Source: Pseudosulfitobacter koreensis
Lineage (GTDB): Bacteria > Pseudomonadota > Alphaproteobacteria > Rhodobacterales > Rhodobacteraceae
Assembly (NCBI RefSeq): GCF_024733015.1
Contig: NZ_JANKJG010000006.1
Span: forward strand, 124,001-188,000
Direction of reading: 5' to 3'
DNA length: 64,000 nt
Every line of letters starts with the position of its first letter. Position 1 is the first letter of the stretch. The translations under genes and the position numbers were made by a program. Under the pieces are notes generated by a model. The model was not told the origin of the DNA. It saw nothing but the letters and a program-made list of their open reading frames with translations, and did no database searches. This document shows, piece by piece, positions 1 to 9,028 of this stretch.

Positions 1-517
1 GAACCATCGTGCAGCCTGCGATGGCTGCCGCGCCGACCTTCAGCGTGACCTGGTTCATCGGCCAGTTCCAGGGCGTGATCAGGGCCGCGACGCCAACCGC
101 CTCATAGATGATCCGGTCGTTCGGGGCATGGTCCCCCAGCGGGCGGACAAAGTCGAACTTTTTCGCCGCCGCCACAAAGTTGGACAGGTGCCAGATGCCG
201 GCGCCGGCCTGCGACGATTTCGACATGGAAATGGGCGCGCCCATCTCGTTGCTCATGGCCTGTGCCAGATCTTCGGCGCGCGACTTGTAGACCTCGATCA
301 GCTTTTCGACCAGCGCGATCCGCTCGGCGGCGGGGGTCGCCATCCAGCCTGGCAACGCGGCCTTGGCGGCAGCGACGGCAGCATCGGCATCGGCCTGACC
401 ACCCAGCGAAATCACGGCACAGGGTTCTTCGGTGGACGGGTCGATGACGTTGTGGTCACGGCCCTCGATCGGCGCAACCCACTGACCGTTGATATAGAAC
501 TCGCGTTTCTCGAGCAT
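1..517 (-). CDS. Aldehyde dehydrogenase family protein (N-terminal part)
   Basis: The first 172 codons of an NAD(P)-dependent aldehyde dehydrogenase; the rest, including the catalytic Cys and Glu, lies beyond the left edge of the window. The start ATG (515-517) follows a strong AAGGAGG ribosome site. The protein opens MLEKREFYINGQWV and continues with the standard NAD-binding lead-in, including GMAS-type helix residues and the ITPWNWPMNQ motif that shapes the cofactor pocket, so the fold assignment is firm. The substrate cannot be told from this half. It is divergent from the peroxiredoxin gene, sharing a 134-base intergenic region that should hold both promoters. Confidence 0.9.
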   Translation of the reverse strand, partial: MLEKREFYINGQWVAPIEGRDHNVIDPSTEEPCAVISLGGQADADAAVAAAKAALPGWMATPAAERIALVEKLIEVYKSRAEDLAQAMSNEMGAPISMSKSSQAGAGIWHLSNFVAAAKKFDFVRPLGDHAPNDRIIYEAVGVAALITPWNWPMNQVTLKVGAAAIAGCTMV

Positions 518-651
518 AGTAAAGCCTCCTTATTAACTGCGGAATTTGGCGTTACTCTTTCACCCCGCACCGCGACACGCAAGACAGGGGATGCAACCGG
601 GCAAAAGCCACACTACATTGTGCAGTAGAATTCAAAATAGGAGGACCATTC

Positions 652-1305
652 ATGTCCCTGCGCATCAACGACACCATCCCCGACCTGACCGTCGAAACCG
701 ACCAAGGCAGCTTTGGCCTGCACGACTGGATCGGCGACAGCTGGGCCATCCTGTTTTCGCACCCCAAGGATTTCACCCCCGTCTGCACCACCGAATTCGG
801 CGCGGTCGCGCAACTGTCCGACGAATGGGCCAAACGCGGCACCAAGGTGATCGGCGTCAGCGTCGATGGCGTGGAAGAGCACAAGAAATGGAAGGGCGAT
901 ATCGAATCGTCCTCCGGGGCCAAGGCCGGTTTTCCAATCATCGCCGACAGCGGATTGGAAGTGTCCAAGGCCTTCGACATGCTGCCCGCCGAAGCCTACA
1001 TGTCCGATGGCCGCACCCCCAACGACAGCGCCACCGTGCGCGCGGTGTTCATCATCGGCCCCGATAAAAAGCTGAAGCTGTCGATGACCTACCCGATGAC
1101 CGTTGGCCGCAACTTTGCCGAGGTGGTCCGCGCGCTGGACGCGCTGCAAACGTCCTCTGGTCACGGTGTGGCGACGCCCGCCAACTGGAACGTGGGCGAT
1201 GACGTGATCATCCCGGCGACGGTCTCGGACGAAGACGCCAAGGCCAAGTTCGGCAGTTTCGAAACTGTTCTGCCCTACCTGCGCAAGGCCGCTTTGCCCA
1301 AGTAA
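652..1305 (+). CDS. 1-Cys peroxiredoxin (AhpC/TSA, Prx6 type)
   Basis: A 217-residue thiol peroxidase that reduces hydrogen or organic hydroperoxides in the cytoplasm. The peroxidatic cysteine is C45 in FTPVCTTEF, the Prx6-type signature, and it is the only cysteine in the protein, so there is no resolving cysteine and an external thiol must regenerate it. Length and the C-terminal extension (residues about 165-217) fit the Prx6 subfamily. The ATG at 652 has an AGGAGG site nine bases upstream. Its TAA stop (1303-1305) directly abuts the stop of the convergent glycosyltransferase gene, leaving no room for a dedicated terminator. Confidence 0.95.
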   Translation: MSLRINDTIPDLTVETDQGSFGLHDWIGDSWAILFSHPKDFTPVCTTEFGAVAQLSDEWAKRGTKVIGVSVDGVEEHKKWKGDIESSSGAKAGFPIIADSGLEVSKAFDMLPAEAYMSDGRTPNDSATVRAVFIIGPDKKLKLSMTYPMTVGRNFAEVVRALDALQTSSGHGVATPANWNVGDDVIIPATVSDEDAKAKFGSFETVLPYLRKAALPK

Positions 1306-2007
1306 CTAGGCTTGCGGGCGCGCCGCCACGGCGCGCCTGTACCGCCAGCGTTTGATCTCCCGCATCAGCTTGCCGCTGGTGCGGGTTTTCTTTTGGATGG
1401 TCGAGCCGCCCAGGTCCGCCGTCAGTTCGCGCACGCCGTTGGGCAGGATCGTCTGAACGGTCTGGCCGTGCACCCAGTGCATTTGCAGAAACGTGTCCAC
1501 GGGCCTGTCCAGAATCTCGGTCGCGGCCAGAAGCCGCTGTGCCGCAGTGCGCCCGACCACCTGAAGCACGGTTTGCAGGCCGATCACACGGGGCAGCATC
1601 AAGGTGCAGGGCCCGTTGCTGGCCAGCTCCCGCAGGGCAAGCTCGTGGGTTTTGGCAGGGATGCGGATAAAGCTGTCGGCAGTGGCATGTGTCTCGATCA
1701 GCGCTTGTACATGGGTCCAAAGCACGGGGTCCAGCGCCAGATCATCCTCGGCCACCAGCGCATACTCCCAGCCTTCGGTCACGATCCGCTGCCAGCAGGC
1801 CCGATGCGACAGAAAACAGCCCACTTCGCCCGCGCCGATGGAAAACGGATAGGGCGGCTGGTGGACATCGCCCGGCGCAGGCGTCACGCCTGCATCGGCA
1901 CCGCGCACGGCCTCGATCAAGCTGGCTCCCGGCAGCGTCTGCAACAACACCTCTACGTTCGAGCGGCGCTGCGTGGCGCTGGACATATGAATGATCAGGG
2001 AATGCAT
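1306..2007 (-). CDS. Glycosyltransferase family 25 protein
   Basis: A 233-residue GT25-type sugar transferase, the family that adds sugars to lipopolysaccharide or capsule in Gram-negative bacteria. Visible landmarks are the N-terminal strand SLIIHMSSATQRR, the GEVGCFLSHRACWQ motif at about residues 61-74 and the acidic metal-binding triad in VAEDDLALDP at about residue 88. There is no signal peptide, as expected for a cytoplasmic transferase. No polysaccharide genes surround it, so its acceptor is unknown. The ATG at 2007 lacks a clear ribosome site, but the first beta strand needs this start. Confidence 0.85.
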   Translation of the reverse strand: MHSLIIHMSSATQRRSNVEVLLQTLPGASLIEAVRGADAGVTPAPGDVHQPPYPFSIGAGEVGCFLSHRACWQRIVTEGWEYALVAEDDLALDPVLWTHVQALIETHATADSFIRIPAKTHELALRELASNGPCTLMLPRVIGLQTVLQVVGRTAAQRLLAATEILDRPVDTFLQMHWVHGQTVQTILPNGVRELTADLGGSTIQKKTRTSGKLMREIKRWRYRRAVAARPQA

Positions 2008-2046
2008 CGCGCATGGCTAGCGTGAAACGCCGACCCGCACCAGTGG

Positions 2047-2505
2047 TCAGAGCGGCAGTTCGGTGGTGGACTTCAGTTCCTTCAGCACGAACGAAGACTG
2101 TACCTCGCGCACGAATGGGCTGCGCAGCAATGTGTTGGTCATGAAATGCTCGTAGGCTTCGACATCTGCCACGCGCACCTTCATCTGGTAATCGGCGGCA
2201 CCGGATGTGGCCAGACATTCGACCACTTCCGGGCGCCCCTCAATCAGTGTGGCAAAGCCCGACACGGTCGCTTCGGCGTGGTCGCGCAGGGTGATGGCGG
2301 CCAGCACAGTCAGCTTGCATCCCGCATGTGCAGGCGACAGCAGCGCGACCCGGCGCAGGATCGTTCCAGAGGCTTCAAAATCCTGAACCTTGCGCCAGAC
2401 CGTGCTCTGCGCCATTCCGCAGGCTTCGGCAATTTGTGCCAAGGACTGACTGCAATCGCGCTGTAGTTCCCGAAGCAATGCCTTTTCCGCAGTGGAATAT
2501 TTCAT
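2047..2505 (-). CDS. Lrp/AsnC family transcriptional regulator
   Basis: A 152-residue member of the feast/famine regulator family. Residues 1-60 form the winged helix-turn-helix (AQIAEACGMAQSTVWRKVQ is the recognition unit) and residues 65-145 the RAM/AsnC ligand-binding and oligomerisation domain, including the central stretch around TSGAADYQMKVRV. The effector, usually an amino acid, cannot be deduced. It is transcribed away from the old-yellow-enzyme gene across about 150 bases, so it may regulate itself and that neighbour; this is inference from position only. Confidence 0.93.
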   Translation of the reverse strand: MKYSTAEKALLRELQRDCSQSLAQIAEACGMAQSTVWRKVQDFEASGTILRRVALLSPAHAGCKLTVLAAITLRDHAEATVSGFATLIEGRPEVVECLATSGAADYQMKVRVADVEAYEHFMTNTLLRSPFVREVQSSFVLKELKSTTELPL

Positions 2506-2659
2506 GCGATACCCGTCTGGTGGTTTTTCATGCTTGTATCAAATTTCGGGTGCGAAATGGAACCCCGCCTTGTGCGCTGGCGAACGCAGCCCCCTCTTGA
2601 AAGGGCACGTTGTGCTGCCGAGATATAGAAAAGAGCACTCAAACAAGACGGAGAACCAC

Positions 2660-3775
2660 ATGGCTGATGTTCCAGCGCACGCCCCCCTATTCAAAGACGT
2701 GAAATTGGGCGGCATCACAGCGCCCAACCGAATCGTCATGGCCCCGCTGACACGCGCGCGCTCGACGCCCGGTGACAACGTCCAGACCGACCTGCACACC
2801 CTCTACTATACTCAGCGCGCGGGCGCGGGTCTGATCATCTCGGAAGCGACGCAGATCAGCCAGGAGGGGCAGGGCTATGCCTGGACGCCGGGCATATTCA
2901 CAGACGCCCAGATCGCGGGCTGGAAACAGGTCACCGACGCTGTCCACACGGCTGGCGGCCACATCTTCTGCCAGCTTTGGCACGTGGGCGCGATCAGCCA
3001 CAACGTGTTCCACGATGGCGCAGCGCCCGTCTCGTCCAGCGTCTGGACGCCCAAGGGCGACGCTTTCGTCGGCGATCTGCACCCCGACGGCCCGATGGTG
3101 CCGCACCCGCAGGCCCGCGCGCTGTCACTGGACGAAATCCCCCGCGTTATCGAAGATTTCCGTCACGCTGCCAGATGCGCGGATCAGGCGGGCTTCGACG
3201 GTGTCGAGTTTCACGGGGCGAACGGCTATCTGATCGACCAGTTCCTGCGGTCGTCGGTGAACAAACGCGATGACCCCTATGGCGGTTCGGTCGAGAACCG
3301 CGTGCGTCTGCTGGACGAGGGGGTCGATGCGCTGATCGAGGTTCTGGGTGCCAACCGCGTCGGCGTGCGCCTGTCGCCGATGGGCGGACCCGGCGGATCG
3401 CAAGACGATGATCCGATGGAGACATATGTCGCCGCGGCCAAGGCGCTGTCGGGCAAGGGGCTTGCCTATCTGCACGTGGTCCGTTCGGGCGATCCCGAGA
3501 ACACCAAGATCGTCGATGCCATGCGCAAGGCGTTCGACGGTCCGTTCATCGCCAACGGTGGGTTCCAGCCGCAAGAGGCCGCAGAGTGGATCGAAGAGGG
3601 GCGCGCGGATGCCGTCGCCTTTGGTCGGATGTACATTGCCAACCCTGACCTGACCAAGCGCATCGCGATGGATGGCCCCTATAACGATCCGAACCCGGAT
3701 ACGTTCTATGGTGGCGGAGCAGAGGGCTACACCGATTACCCGATCATGGACGGCAGCGCGCAGGCGGCCGAATAG
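2660..3775 (+). CDS. Old yellow enzyme family alkene reductase (NADH:flavin oxidoreductase)
   Basis: A 371-residue FMN-dependent ene-reductase of the xenobiotic reductase/NemA branch: a single TIM barrel that reduces activated C=C bonds with NAD(P)H. Motifs seen are PNRIVMAPLTRAR (residues 23-35), DGVEFHGANGYLIDQFL with the substrate-binding His-Asn pair, and the C-terminal FMN-phosphate strands around FIANGG and AVAFGRMYIANPD. The ATG at 2660 is chosen because it follows a GGAG site and starts at the usual family N-terminus; the frame is open further upstream but without family similarity. Oddity: the usual LWHxGR element reads LWHVGA here (Ala at about residue 111). Confidence 0.92.
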   Translation: MADVPAHAPLFKDVKLGGITAPNRIVMAPLTRARSTPGDNVQTDLHTLYYTQRAGAGLIISEATQISQEGQGYAWTPGIFTDAQIAGWKQVTDAVHTAGGHIFCQLWHVGAISHNVFHDGAAPVSSSVWTPKGDAFVGDLHPDGPMVPHPQARALSLDEIPRVIEDFRHAARCADQAGFDGVEFHGANGYLIDQFLRSSVNKRDDPYGGSVENRVRLLDEGVDALIEVLGANRVGVRLSPMGGPGGSQDDDPMETYVAAAKALSGKGLAYLHVVRSGDPENTKIVDAMRKAFDGPFIANGGFQPQEAAEWIEEGRADAVAFGRMYIANPDLTKRIAMDGPYNDPNPDTFYGGGAEGYTDYPIMDGSAQAAE

Positions 3776-3794
3776 TCCGGCTTAGTACAAGCAA

Positions 3795-3824
3795 AAAGGC
3801 CCCGGTATCACTACCGGGGCCTTT
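3795..3824. terminator. Bidirectional rho-independent terminator
   Basis: A perfect 13-bp stem (AAAGGCCCCGGTA paired with TACCGGGGCCTTT) around a 4-base loop sits between two convergent genes, the ene-reductase (plus) and pnp (minus). On the minus strand it is followed by a run of five T, so it is a good intrinsic terminator for pnp; the plus-strand side is shorter in U but probably also works. Confidence 0.9.
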
Positions 3825-3850
3825 CAACATTTCTAGAAGAACAAAGCGCC

Positions 3851-5983
3851 TTATTCGGCGTCTTCTTCCTTTTTCACTTCTTCGCCGGTTTCCTGATCGA
3901 CGACTTTCATCGACAGGCGCACCTTGCCACGGTCGTCAAAGCCCAACAGCTTCACTTTGACCTCCTGGCCTTCCTTCAACACATCCGACGGATGGTTCAG
4001 GCGGCGGTTTTCGATCTGGCTGACGTGCACCAGGCCGTCGCGCTTGCCGAAGAAGTTCACGAAGGCGCCGAAATCGACGATCTTCACGACGGTACCGGTA
4101 TAAACCGCACCCTCTTCGGGCTCGGCCACGATCGACCAGATCATGTCATAGGCTTTCTTGATCGCCTCGCCGTTGGGGGACGCAATCTTGATGATCCCGT
4201 CGTCGTTGATGTCGACCTTGGCGCCCGACACTTCGACGATTTCACGGATCACTTTGCCGCCCGAGCCGATGACTTCGCGGATTTTATCCGTCGGAACCTG
4301 CATGGTTTCGATGCGCGGTGCGTGCACCGAGAAATCCGACGCGCCGGTCAGCGCCTTGTTCATCTCGCCCAGGATGTGCAGACGACCTGCCTTGGCCTGC
4401 TCCAGAGCTTTTTCCATGATCTCGGGCGTGATGCCTGCGATCTTGATGTCCATCTGCAGCGACGTGATACCGTTTTCGGTGCCCGCAACCTTGAAGTCCA
4501 TGTCGCCCAGGTGGTCTTCGTCACCCAGGATGTCGGACAGGATCGCATAGGAGCCGTCTTCTTCCAGGATCAGACCCATCGCCACACCGGCCACAGCCGA
4601 TTTCAGCGGAACGCCCGCGTCCATCATCGACAGCGAACCGCCGCAGACCGACGCCATCGAGGACGAGCCGTTGGATTCGGTGATCTCGGACACGACGCGA
4701 ATGGTATAGGGAAAGTCGGTCGATGCGGGCAGAACCGCCTGCAACGCACGCCAAGCCAGCTTGCCGTGACCGATTTCACGGCGACCGGGAGGGCCCACAC
4801 GACCCGCTTCACCAACCGAATAGGGAGGGAAGTTGTAGTGCAGCAGGAAGTTCGATTTGAAGTTGCCGTGCAGGGCGTCGATGAACTGTTCGTCGTCGCC
4901 GGTGCCCAGCGTGGTCACGACTAGGCCTTGGGTTTCGCCACGGGTGAACAGAGCCGAACCGTGGGTCCGCGGCAAGAAGCCGGTTTCGCACACGATGTCA
5001 CGAATTTCGTCGGTCTGGCGACCGTCGATCCGCTTGCCGGTTTTCACCACGTCGCCACGCAGGATCGACGCTTCGAGCTTTTTCAGAGCCGAGCCGAGGT
5101 TCGGATCTTCTTTCTGCTCGTCCGACAGCGCCGCCAGGATGGTGTCGCGGGCAGCGGAAACAGCCGAAGTACGCTCTTGCTTGTCGCTGATCGCGAAGGC
5201 TGCGCGCATTTCGGTCTCGCCTGCGGCTTTGACAGCGGCGGACAGCTCGGAATAATCGGCAGGCTGGAAATCAAACGGCTCTTTCGCGGCACTTTCGGCC
5301 AGTTCGATGATCAGGTCGATGACTGGCTGGATCTGCTCGTGCGCGAATTTCACCGCACCCAGCATTTCGGCTTCCGACAGCTCGTAGGCTTCGGATTCAA
5401 CCATCATCACGGCGTCCTTGGTGCCGGCAACAACCAGGTCCAGACGCTGTTCGGGGTTCAGGCGCAGGTCCTGCATGTCGTCGACTGTCGGGTTCAGGAT
5501 GTAATCGCCATCCTCGAAGCCAACGCGGCAACCGGCGATTGGGCCCATGAACGGCGCGCCCGAAATGGTCAGCGCTGCACTGGCGGCGATCATCGCGACC
5601 ATGTCGGGATCATTGACCAGATCGTGCGAGAGAACGGTACACATCACCAGCACTTCGTTCTTGAAGCCGGGGACGAACAGCGGGCGGATCGGACGGTCGA
5701 TCAAACGCGCGGTCAGGGTTTCTTTCTCGGTGGGGCGTGCCTCACGTTTGAAAAAGCCGCCGGGCACTTTGCCCGCAGCATAGTATTTCTCTTGGTAATG
5801 TACGGTCAGCGGGAAAAAATCCTGACCGGGTTTTTGTTTCTTGGCAAACGTCACGTTTGCCATGACCGAAGTCTCGCCCAGCGTGGCGATCACCGACCCG
5901 TCCGCCTGACGGGCCACTTTTCCGGTCTCCAGTGTCAGCGTCTCTTCGCCCCACTGCATCGTTTTCGTCGTTACGTTAAACAT
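3851..5983 (-). CDS. pnp: Polynucleotide phosphorylase
   Basis: A 710-residue phosphate-dependent 3'-5' exoribonuclease, a core enzyme of mRNA decay. Order of domains: RNase PH-like 1 (about 1-145), the all-helical linker (about 150-235), RNase PH-like 2 (about 310-545) with the catalytic acidic patch [12 protein letters not shown], a KH domain with [15 protein letters not shown] (about 560-585) and an S1 domain from about 620 ([13 protein letters not shown]), ending in an acidic Glu/Asp tail. Length matches the family. It lies at the 3' end of the rbfA-truB-rpsO block but is separated from rpsO by two genes. Its leader contains several short hairpins, which may take part in the autoregulation known for this gene in enterobacteria. 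Confidence 0.98.
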   Translation of the reverse strand: MFNVTTKTMQWGEETLTLETGKVARQADGSVIATLGETSVMANVTFAKKQKPGQDFFPLTVHYQEKYYAAGKVPGGFFKREARPTEKETLTARLIDRPIRPLFVPGFKNEVLVMCTVLSHDLVNDPDMVAMIAASAALTISGAPFMGPIAGCRVGFEDGDYILNPTVDDMQDLRLNPEQRLDLVVAGTKDAVMMVESEAYELSEAEMLGAVKFAHEQIQPVIDLIIELAESAAKEPFDFQPADYSELSAAVKAAGETEMRAAFAISDKQERTSAVSAARDTILAALSDEQKEDPNLGSALKKLEASILRGDVVKTGKRIDGRQTDEIRDIVCETGFLPRTHGSALFTRGETQGLVVTTLGTGDDEQFIDALHGNFKSNFLLHYNFPPYSVGEAGRVGPPGRREIGHGKLAWRALQAVLPASTDFPYTIRVVSEITESNGSSSMASVCGGSLSMMDAGVPLKSAVAGVAMGLILEEDGSYAILSDILGDEDHLGDMDFKVAGTENGITSLQMDIKIAGITPEIMEKALEQAKAGRLHILGEMNKALTGASDFSVHAPRIETMQVPTDKIREVIGSGGKVIREIVEVSGAKVDINDDGIIKIASPNGEAIKKAYDMIWSIVAEPEEGAVYTGTVVKIVDFGAFVNFFGKRDGLVHVSQIENRRLNHPSDVLKEGQEVKVKLLGFDDRGKVRLSMKVVDQETGEEVKKEEDAE

Positions 5984-5998
5984 CTACGTTCCTCAGGT

Positions 5999-6038
5999 TG
6001 GCCACATCGGCCATTTGCTTAGGGGCCGTATTGCCCCT
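5999..6038 (-). promoter_or_regulatory. Hairpins in the pnp leader
   Basis: Just upstream of the pnp start codon the minus-strand leader can form two consecutive perfect hairpins: TGGCC/GGCCA at 5999-6013 and AGGGGC/GCCCCT at 6021-6038. A further GGCGC/GCGCC pair lies about 40 bases higher. In Escherichia coli, pnp mRNA is controlled by RNase III cleavage of a leader hairpin followed by PNPase action. Whether these smaller hairpins play such a part is inference. Confidence 0.4.
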
Positions 6039-6192
6039 GACTCCGGTATCTTCTTTTCGGGCGCTGGAGTCCGGGCGCCGATCTCAGATTGGCGGGGCAT
6101 ACAGTGTTTTGGCCTATATGGAAAGCCTTTGCTGCTATGGCGAAACGCCGCTCTGGCCGTCCAGAAACGGCACGCGGTTGCGGGGGCAGCGG

Positions 6193-6222
6193 GGTGCAGG
6201 CGGCGGTTGCTCCGCCTGCACC
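6193..6222 (-). terminator. Hairpin downstream of the AGCS symporter gene
   Basis: An 11-bp perfect stem, GGTGCAGGCGG with CCGCCTGCACC, around an 8-base loop, lies 10 bases beyond the stop codon of the symporter gene. There is no clear U-tract on either strand, so it may be a weak terminator or an mRNA 3'-end stabiliser between the symporter and pnp. Confidence 0.5.
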
Positions 6223-6232
6223 TTGGGCGCGA

Positions 6233-7780
6233 TCAGTTGAACTTGACGATCTCGCCCGATTTCAGACGGCGCGCGTAAGAGTTAAGTTCCTTGCGCACCA
6301 GTCGCATGAGGAAATACAGCGCAAAGATGTTGACCACGGCCATCGAGAAAATCGCTGCATCCGAAAAGTCGATGACGGGGCCGAGGCTGGCTGCCGCGCC
6401 GATCACGACGAAGATGCAGAAGATCACCTTGAAGGTCAGTTCCGACGCTTTTCCCTCGCCGAACAGGTAGGTCCACGCTTTCAGCCCATAGTACGACCAC
6501 GAGATCATCGTGGAAAAGGCGAACAGGATCACCGCGACCGCTAGGACATAAGGGAACCAGCTGATGCCCGACGCGAATGCCGCCGATGTCAGGGCGACGC
6601 CGCTCACGTCGTTGACGGTGGCGATGGATCCGTTTTCGTTCAGAACGAACAAACCCGTCGCCGGATCGACGATCAACTGTTGCGATATGGTGATGACCAG
6701 CGCGGTCATCGTGCAGATCACCACGGTGTCGATCAGCGGCTCAAGCAGGGATACGAAGCCTTCGGTGATCGGCTCCTTGGTACGCACCGCCGAGTGGGCG
6801 ATCGCCGCAGAGCCCACGCCCGCCTCGTTCGAAAACGCAGCACGCCTGAAGCCCTGAATCAACGCCCCGACCAGACCGCCCGCAACGCCCAGACCGCTGA
6901 ACGCGCCCTCGAAGATCTGGCCGAAGGCCCAGCCGATCTTGTCATAGTTCACCGCAAGGATGATCAGCGCCGCACCGACATAGAGAATGCCCATCAGCGG
7001 CACGATCTTTTCGGTGACGTTGGCGATGGATTTGATCCCGCCGATGATCACGGCAAAGACGACGGCGGCAAAGATCACACCGGTGATCCAGCCCGGATAC
7101 TCTCCGATAATGCCGGTCAGTTGCGCGTGTGCCTGATTGGCCTGAAACATGTTGCCCCCGCCAAGCGCGCCCAGGATGCAGAAGATCGAGAACAGCACCG
7201 CCAGGATCTTGCCGCCGGGCAGACCCAGTTCGTCAAAACCCTTTGACATGTAATACATCGGGCCGCCCGAAACCGTCCCGTCGGGGTATTCATTGCGATA
7301 CTTCACGCCCAGCGTACATTCGGTGAATTTCGACGCCATGCCCAGCAGACCAGCCAGGATCATCCAGAATGTCGCCCCCGGCCCGCCAATGCCGACAGCC
7401 ACCGCGACGCCCGCGATGTTGCCCAGACCGACGGTGCCCGAAAGGGCTGTTGCCAGCGCCTGAAAATGGCTGACCTCGCCCGCGTCATCGGGATCGGAAT
7501 AGTCGCCTTTGACCAGCGCGATGGCATGGCCAAAGAACCTGAACTGCACAAAGCCGAAATAGAGCGTGAAGATCGTGGCCGCGATGACCAGCCACAGGAC
7601 GATCCAGGGAAAGTCGGTGCCGGGGAAGGGCGCAAAGATCAGATTGACGAAGGGCCCGGTAAACGCGGCAAAGGCGGCGTTGACACGGTCATCCAGGCTC
7701 GCCGCCTCTTGCGCCAGTGCCGGTGCGGCCGAAGCTGTGAGAACTGCCAGTGACAGAGATGTTTTTTGCAAGATGTTCAT
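6233..7780 (-). CDS. Sodium:alanine symporter family (AGCS) protein
   Basis: A 515-residue polytopic inner-membrane carrier that couples uptake of alanine, glycine or related amino acids to sodium. AGCS hallmarks are GLGNIAGVAVAVGIGGPGA (about residues 118-136) and the highly conserved FSNEAGVGSAAIAHSA (about residues 307-322). About ten hydrophobic segments are visible. The N-terminus (residues 1-23, ending APALAQ) looks like a cleavable signal peptide before the first membrane helix, a variation on the shorter AGCS members. It starts 10 bases after the universal stress gene and is probably co-transcribed with it. Confidence 0.93.
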   Translation of the reverse strand: MNILQKTSLSLAVLTASAAPALAQEAASLDDRVNAAFAAFTGPFVNLIFAPFPGTDFPWIVLWLVIAATIFTLYFGFVQFRFFGHAIALVKGDYSDPDDAGEVSHFQALATALSGTVGLGNIAGVAVAVGIGGPGATFWMILAGLLGMASKFTECTLGVKYRNEYPDGTVSGGPMYYMSKGFDELGLPGGKILAVLFSIFCILGALGGGNMFQANQAHAQLTGIIGEYPGWITGVIFAAVVFAVIIGGIKSIANVTEKIVPLMGILYVGAALIILAVNYDKIGWAFGQIFEGAFSGLGVAGGLVGALIQGFRRAAFSNEAGVGSAAIAHSAVRTKEPITEGFVSLLEPLIDTVVICTMTALVITISQQLIVDPATGLFVLNENGSIATVNDVSGVALTSAAFASGISWFPYVLAVAVILFAFSTMISWSYYGLKAWTYLFGEGKASELTFKVIFCIFVVIGAAASLGPVIDFSDAAIFSMAVVNIFALYFLMRLVRKELNSYARRLKSGEIVKFN

Positions 7781-7790
7781 GAGGACCTCC

Positions 7791-8228
7791 TTAGCTCACG
7801 ACCGTCACGGGCACGTTGGCACCCATGACAAGGTTGGCGGTTGAGCTTCCGAAGATGCGTTTGCTCAGACTGGATTCGGTGGACCGCCCGACGATGATCT
7901 GCGATGCGTTCTGCTTGGCCGCGATCTGGTCCAGCGTGTCGGCGACATTGCCATGGCGCACCATGCCCACCGCCTTGATCCCCGATGCCTCCAGCCGCTC
8001 GATCGCGGGGGTCACGACCCGTTCCATCGCCGTCGAGATTTCCTCTTCGCGGCGTTTGTGGCGCTGGGCGTTCTCTTCGGGCGTCTGGAACGAATAGGGC
8101 GACCATTCGATCACATAGACGACCAGCAGTTCCGCCTGTCCGATCAATTTTGCGAGGTTTTCAGCAAAGGTCAAAGCGCGGTCACCCGAGCTTTGACCGT
8201 CGAGCCCGATCAACAGTTTCGTCGTCAT
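7791..8228 (-). CDS. Universal stress protein (UspA family)
   Basis: A 145-residue single-domain Usp protein. It opens TKLLIGLDGQSSGDRAL, with the Asp of the ATP-binding Usp type, and ends with the nucleotide loop IIVGRSTESSLSKRIFGSS (about residues 112-130), a variant of the G-2X-G-9X-G(S/T) motif, so nucleotide binding is likely. The ATG at 8228 is used because the Usp fold begins here; the frame is open for 43 codons upstream but without any family similarity. Immediate neighbour of the AGCS transporter, a common pairing of Usp with transporters. Confidence 0.9.
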   Translation of the reverse strand: MTTKLLIGLDGQSSGDRALTFAENLAKLIGQAELLVVYVIEWSPYSFQTPEENAQRHKRREEEISTAMERVVTPAIERLEASGIKAVGMVRHGNVADTLDQIAAKQNASQIIVGRSTESSLSKRIFGSSTANLVMGANVPVTVVS

Positions 8229-8494
8229 GAGGGCATCCTTCTGTCGGTGTCCCCGGGCGCGGGTGTGGTGCGGAGGGGACCTGCCCACATCGAAGTGGCC
8301 GACTTCACGCCAAGGTTGTTTTTTCCTGTCCCTTGGCGAAAAAGCATAGTCCCGCAAGTCCAGTCGAGGGAACCAAAACTTACCCGCTCAACGCAAAATC
8401 GGCCTGCGCAACGGCCTTGATGCAAAGAGTTCGGCCTGTTCGACACGCAATGCTTGCATTTCGCCCTTTCGCCGAAATGGCCCCGGCAGAACGC
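8229..8494. other. Non-coding stretch between usp and rpsO
   Basis: Together with the terminator and rpsO tail, 342 bases separate the usp start from the rpsO stop. No convincing gene, repeat or known RNA motif was seen. It must contain the promoter of the usp-AGCS pair, because the strong rpsO terminator lies upstream of it on the minus strand, but no clear -35/-10 pair could be picked out by eye. Confidence 0.5.
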
Positions 8495-8522
8495 AAAAAC
8501 GCCCGCCGATAAGGGCGAGCGT
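8495..8522 (-). terminator. Rho-independent terminator of rpsO
   Basis: On the minus strand ACGCTCGCC pairs with GGCGGGCGT (9 bp, one T-G wobble) around a 6-base loop and runs directly into a T tract. It is placed 49 bases after the rpsO stop codon, ending the rpsO message before usp. Confidence 0.88.
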
Positions 8523-8570
8523 TCTGATCCGGTGCAACCGAAACGGCTGCGTCAGGATAAAATCAACAGC

Positions 8571-8840
8571 TTAGCGGCGGATGCCCAGGCGTTTGATCAG
8601 GTCCTGGTAACGCGCTTCTTCCTTGCCCTTCAGGTAGTCCAGCAGCTTGCGGCGCAGGGCAACCATCTTCAACAGACCACGGCGACCGTGGTTGTCTTTC
8701 TTGTGGGTCTTGAAGTGCTCGGTCAGGGTCGCGATGCGGTTTGTCAGGATGGCAATCTGCACTTCGGGCGAACCGGTGTCGCCTTCGGCAGTTGCAAATT
8801 CCTTCATGACGCGTTGCTTTTCTTCGGCAGTAATCGACAT
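8571..8840 (-). CDS. rpsO: 30S ribosomal protein S15
   Basis: An 89-residue primary 16S rRNA-binding protein of the 30S platform. The sequence is the full family pattern: [17 protein letters not shown] (residues 20-36), [16 protein letters not shown] (the conserved rRNA-contact His/Asp/Ser-like stretch) and [20 protein letters not shown] at the C-terminus. Length is standard. The ATG at 8840 follows an AAGGAGA site. It normally sits directly before pnp; here its own terminator and the usp and AGCS genes intervene. Confidence 0.98.
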   Translation of the reverse strand: MSITAEEKQRVMKEFATAEGDTGSPEVQIAILTNRIATLTEHFKTHKKDNHGRRGLLKMVALRRKLLDYLKGKEEARYQDLIKRLGIRR

Positions 8841-9028
8841 CGGGGTCTCCTTTTCAAAAGGTTAAGGTGATGGCGCAAGCCGGGATGTCGTCCAGCAGGG
8901 CCCGTGGAGAGTGTCGCAGCCGTGCAAAAGCGCAGCGGCGATGGGGGCGTATAGGGGGATTCCCGCGCGAAGGCAAAGATTTATTCGCACAGGTAATTTA
9001 CGGTGGATTTTGGCGGATTTCGCACAGC

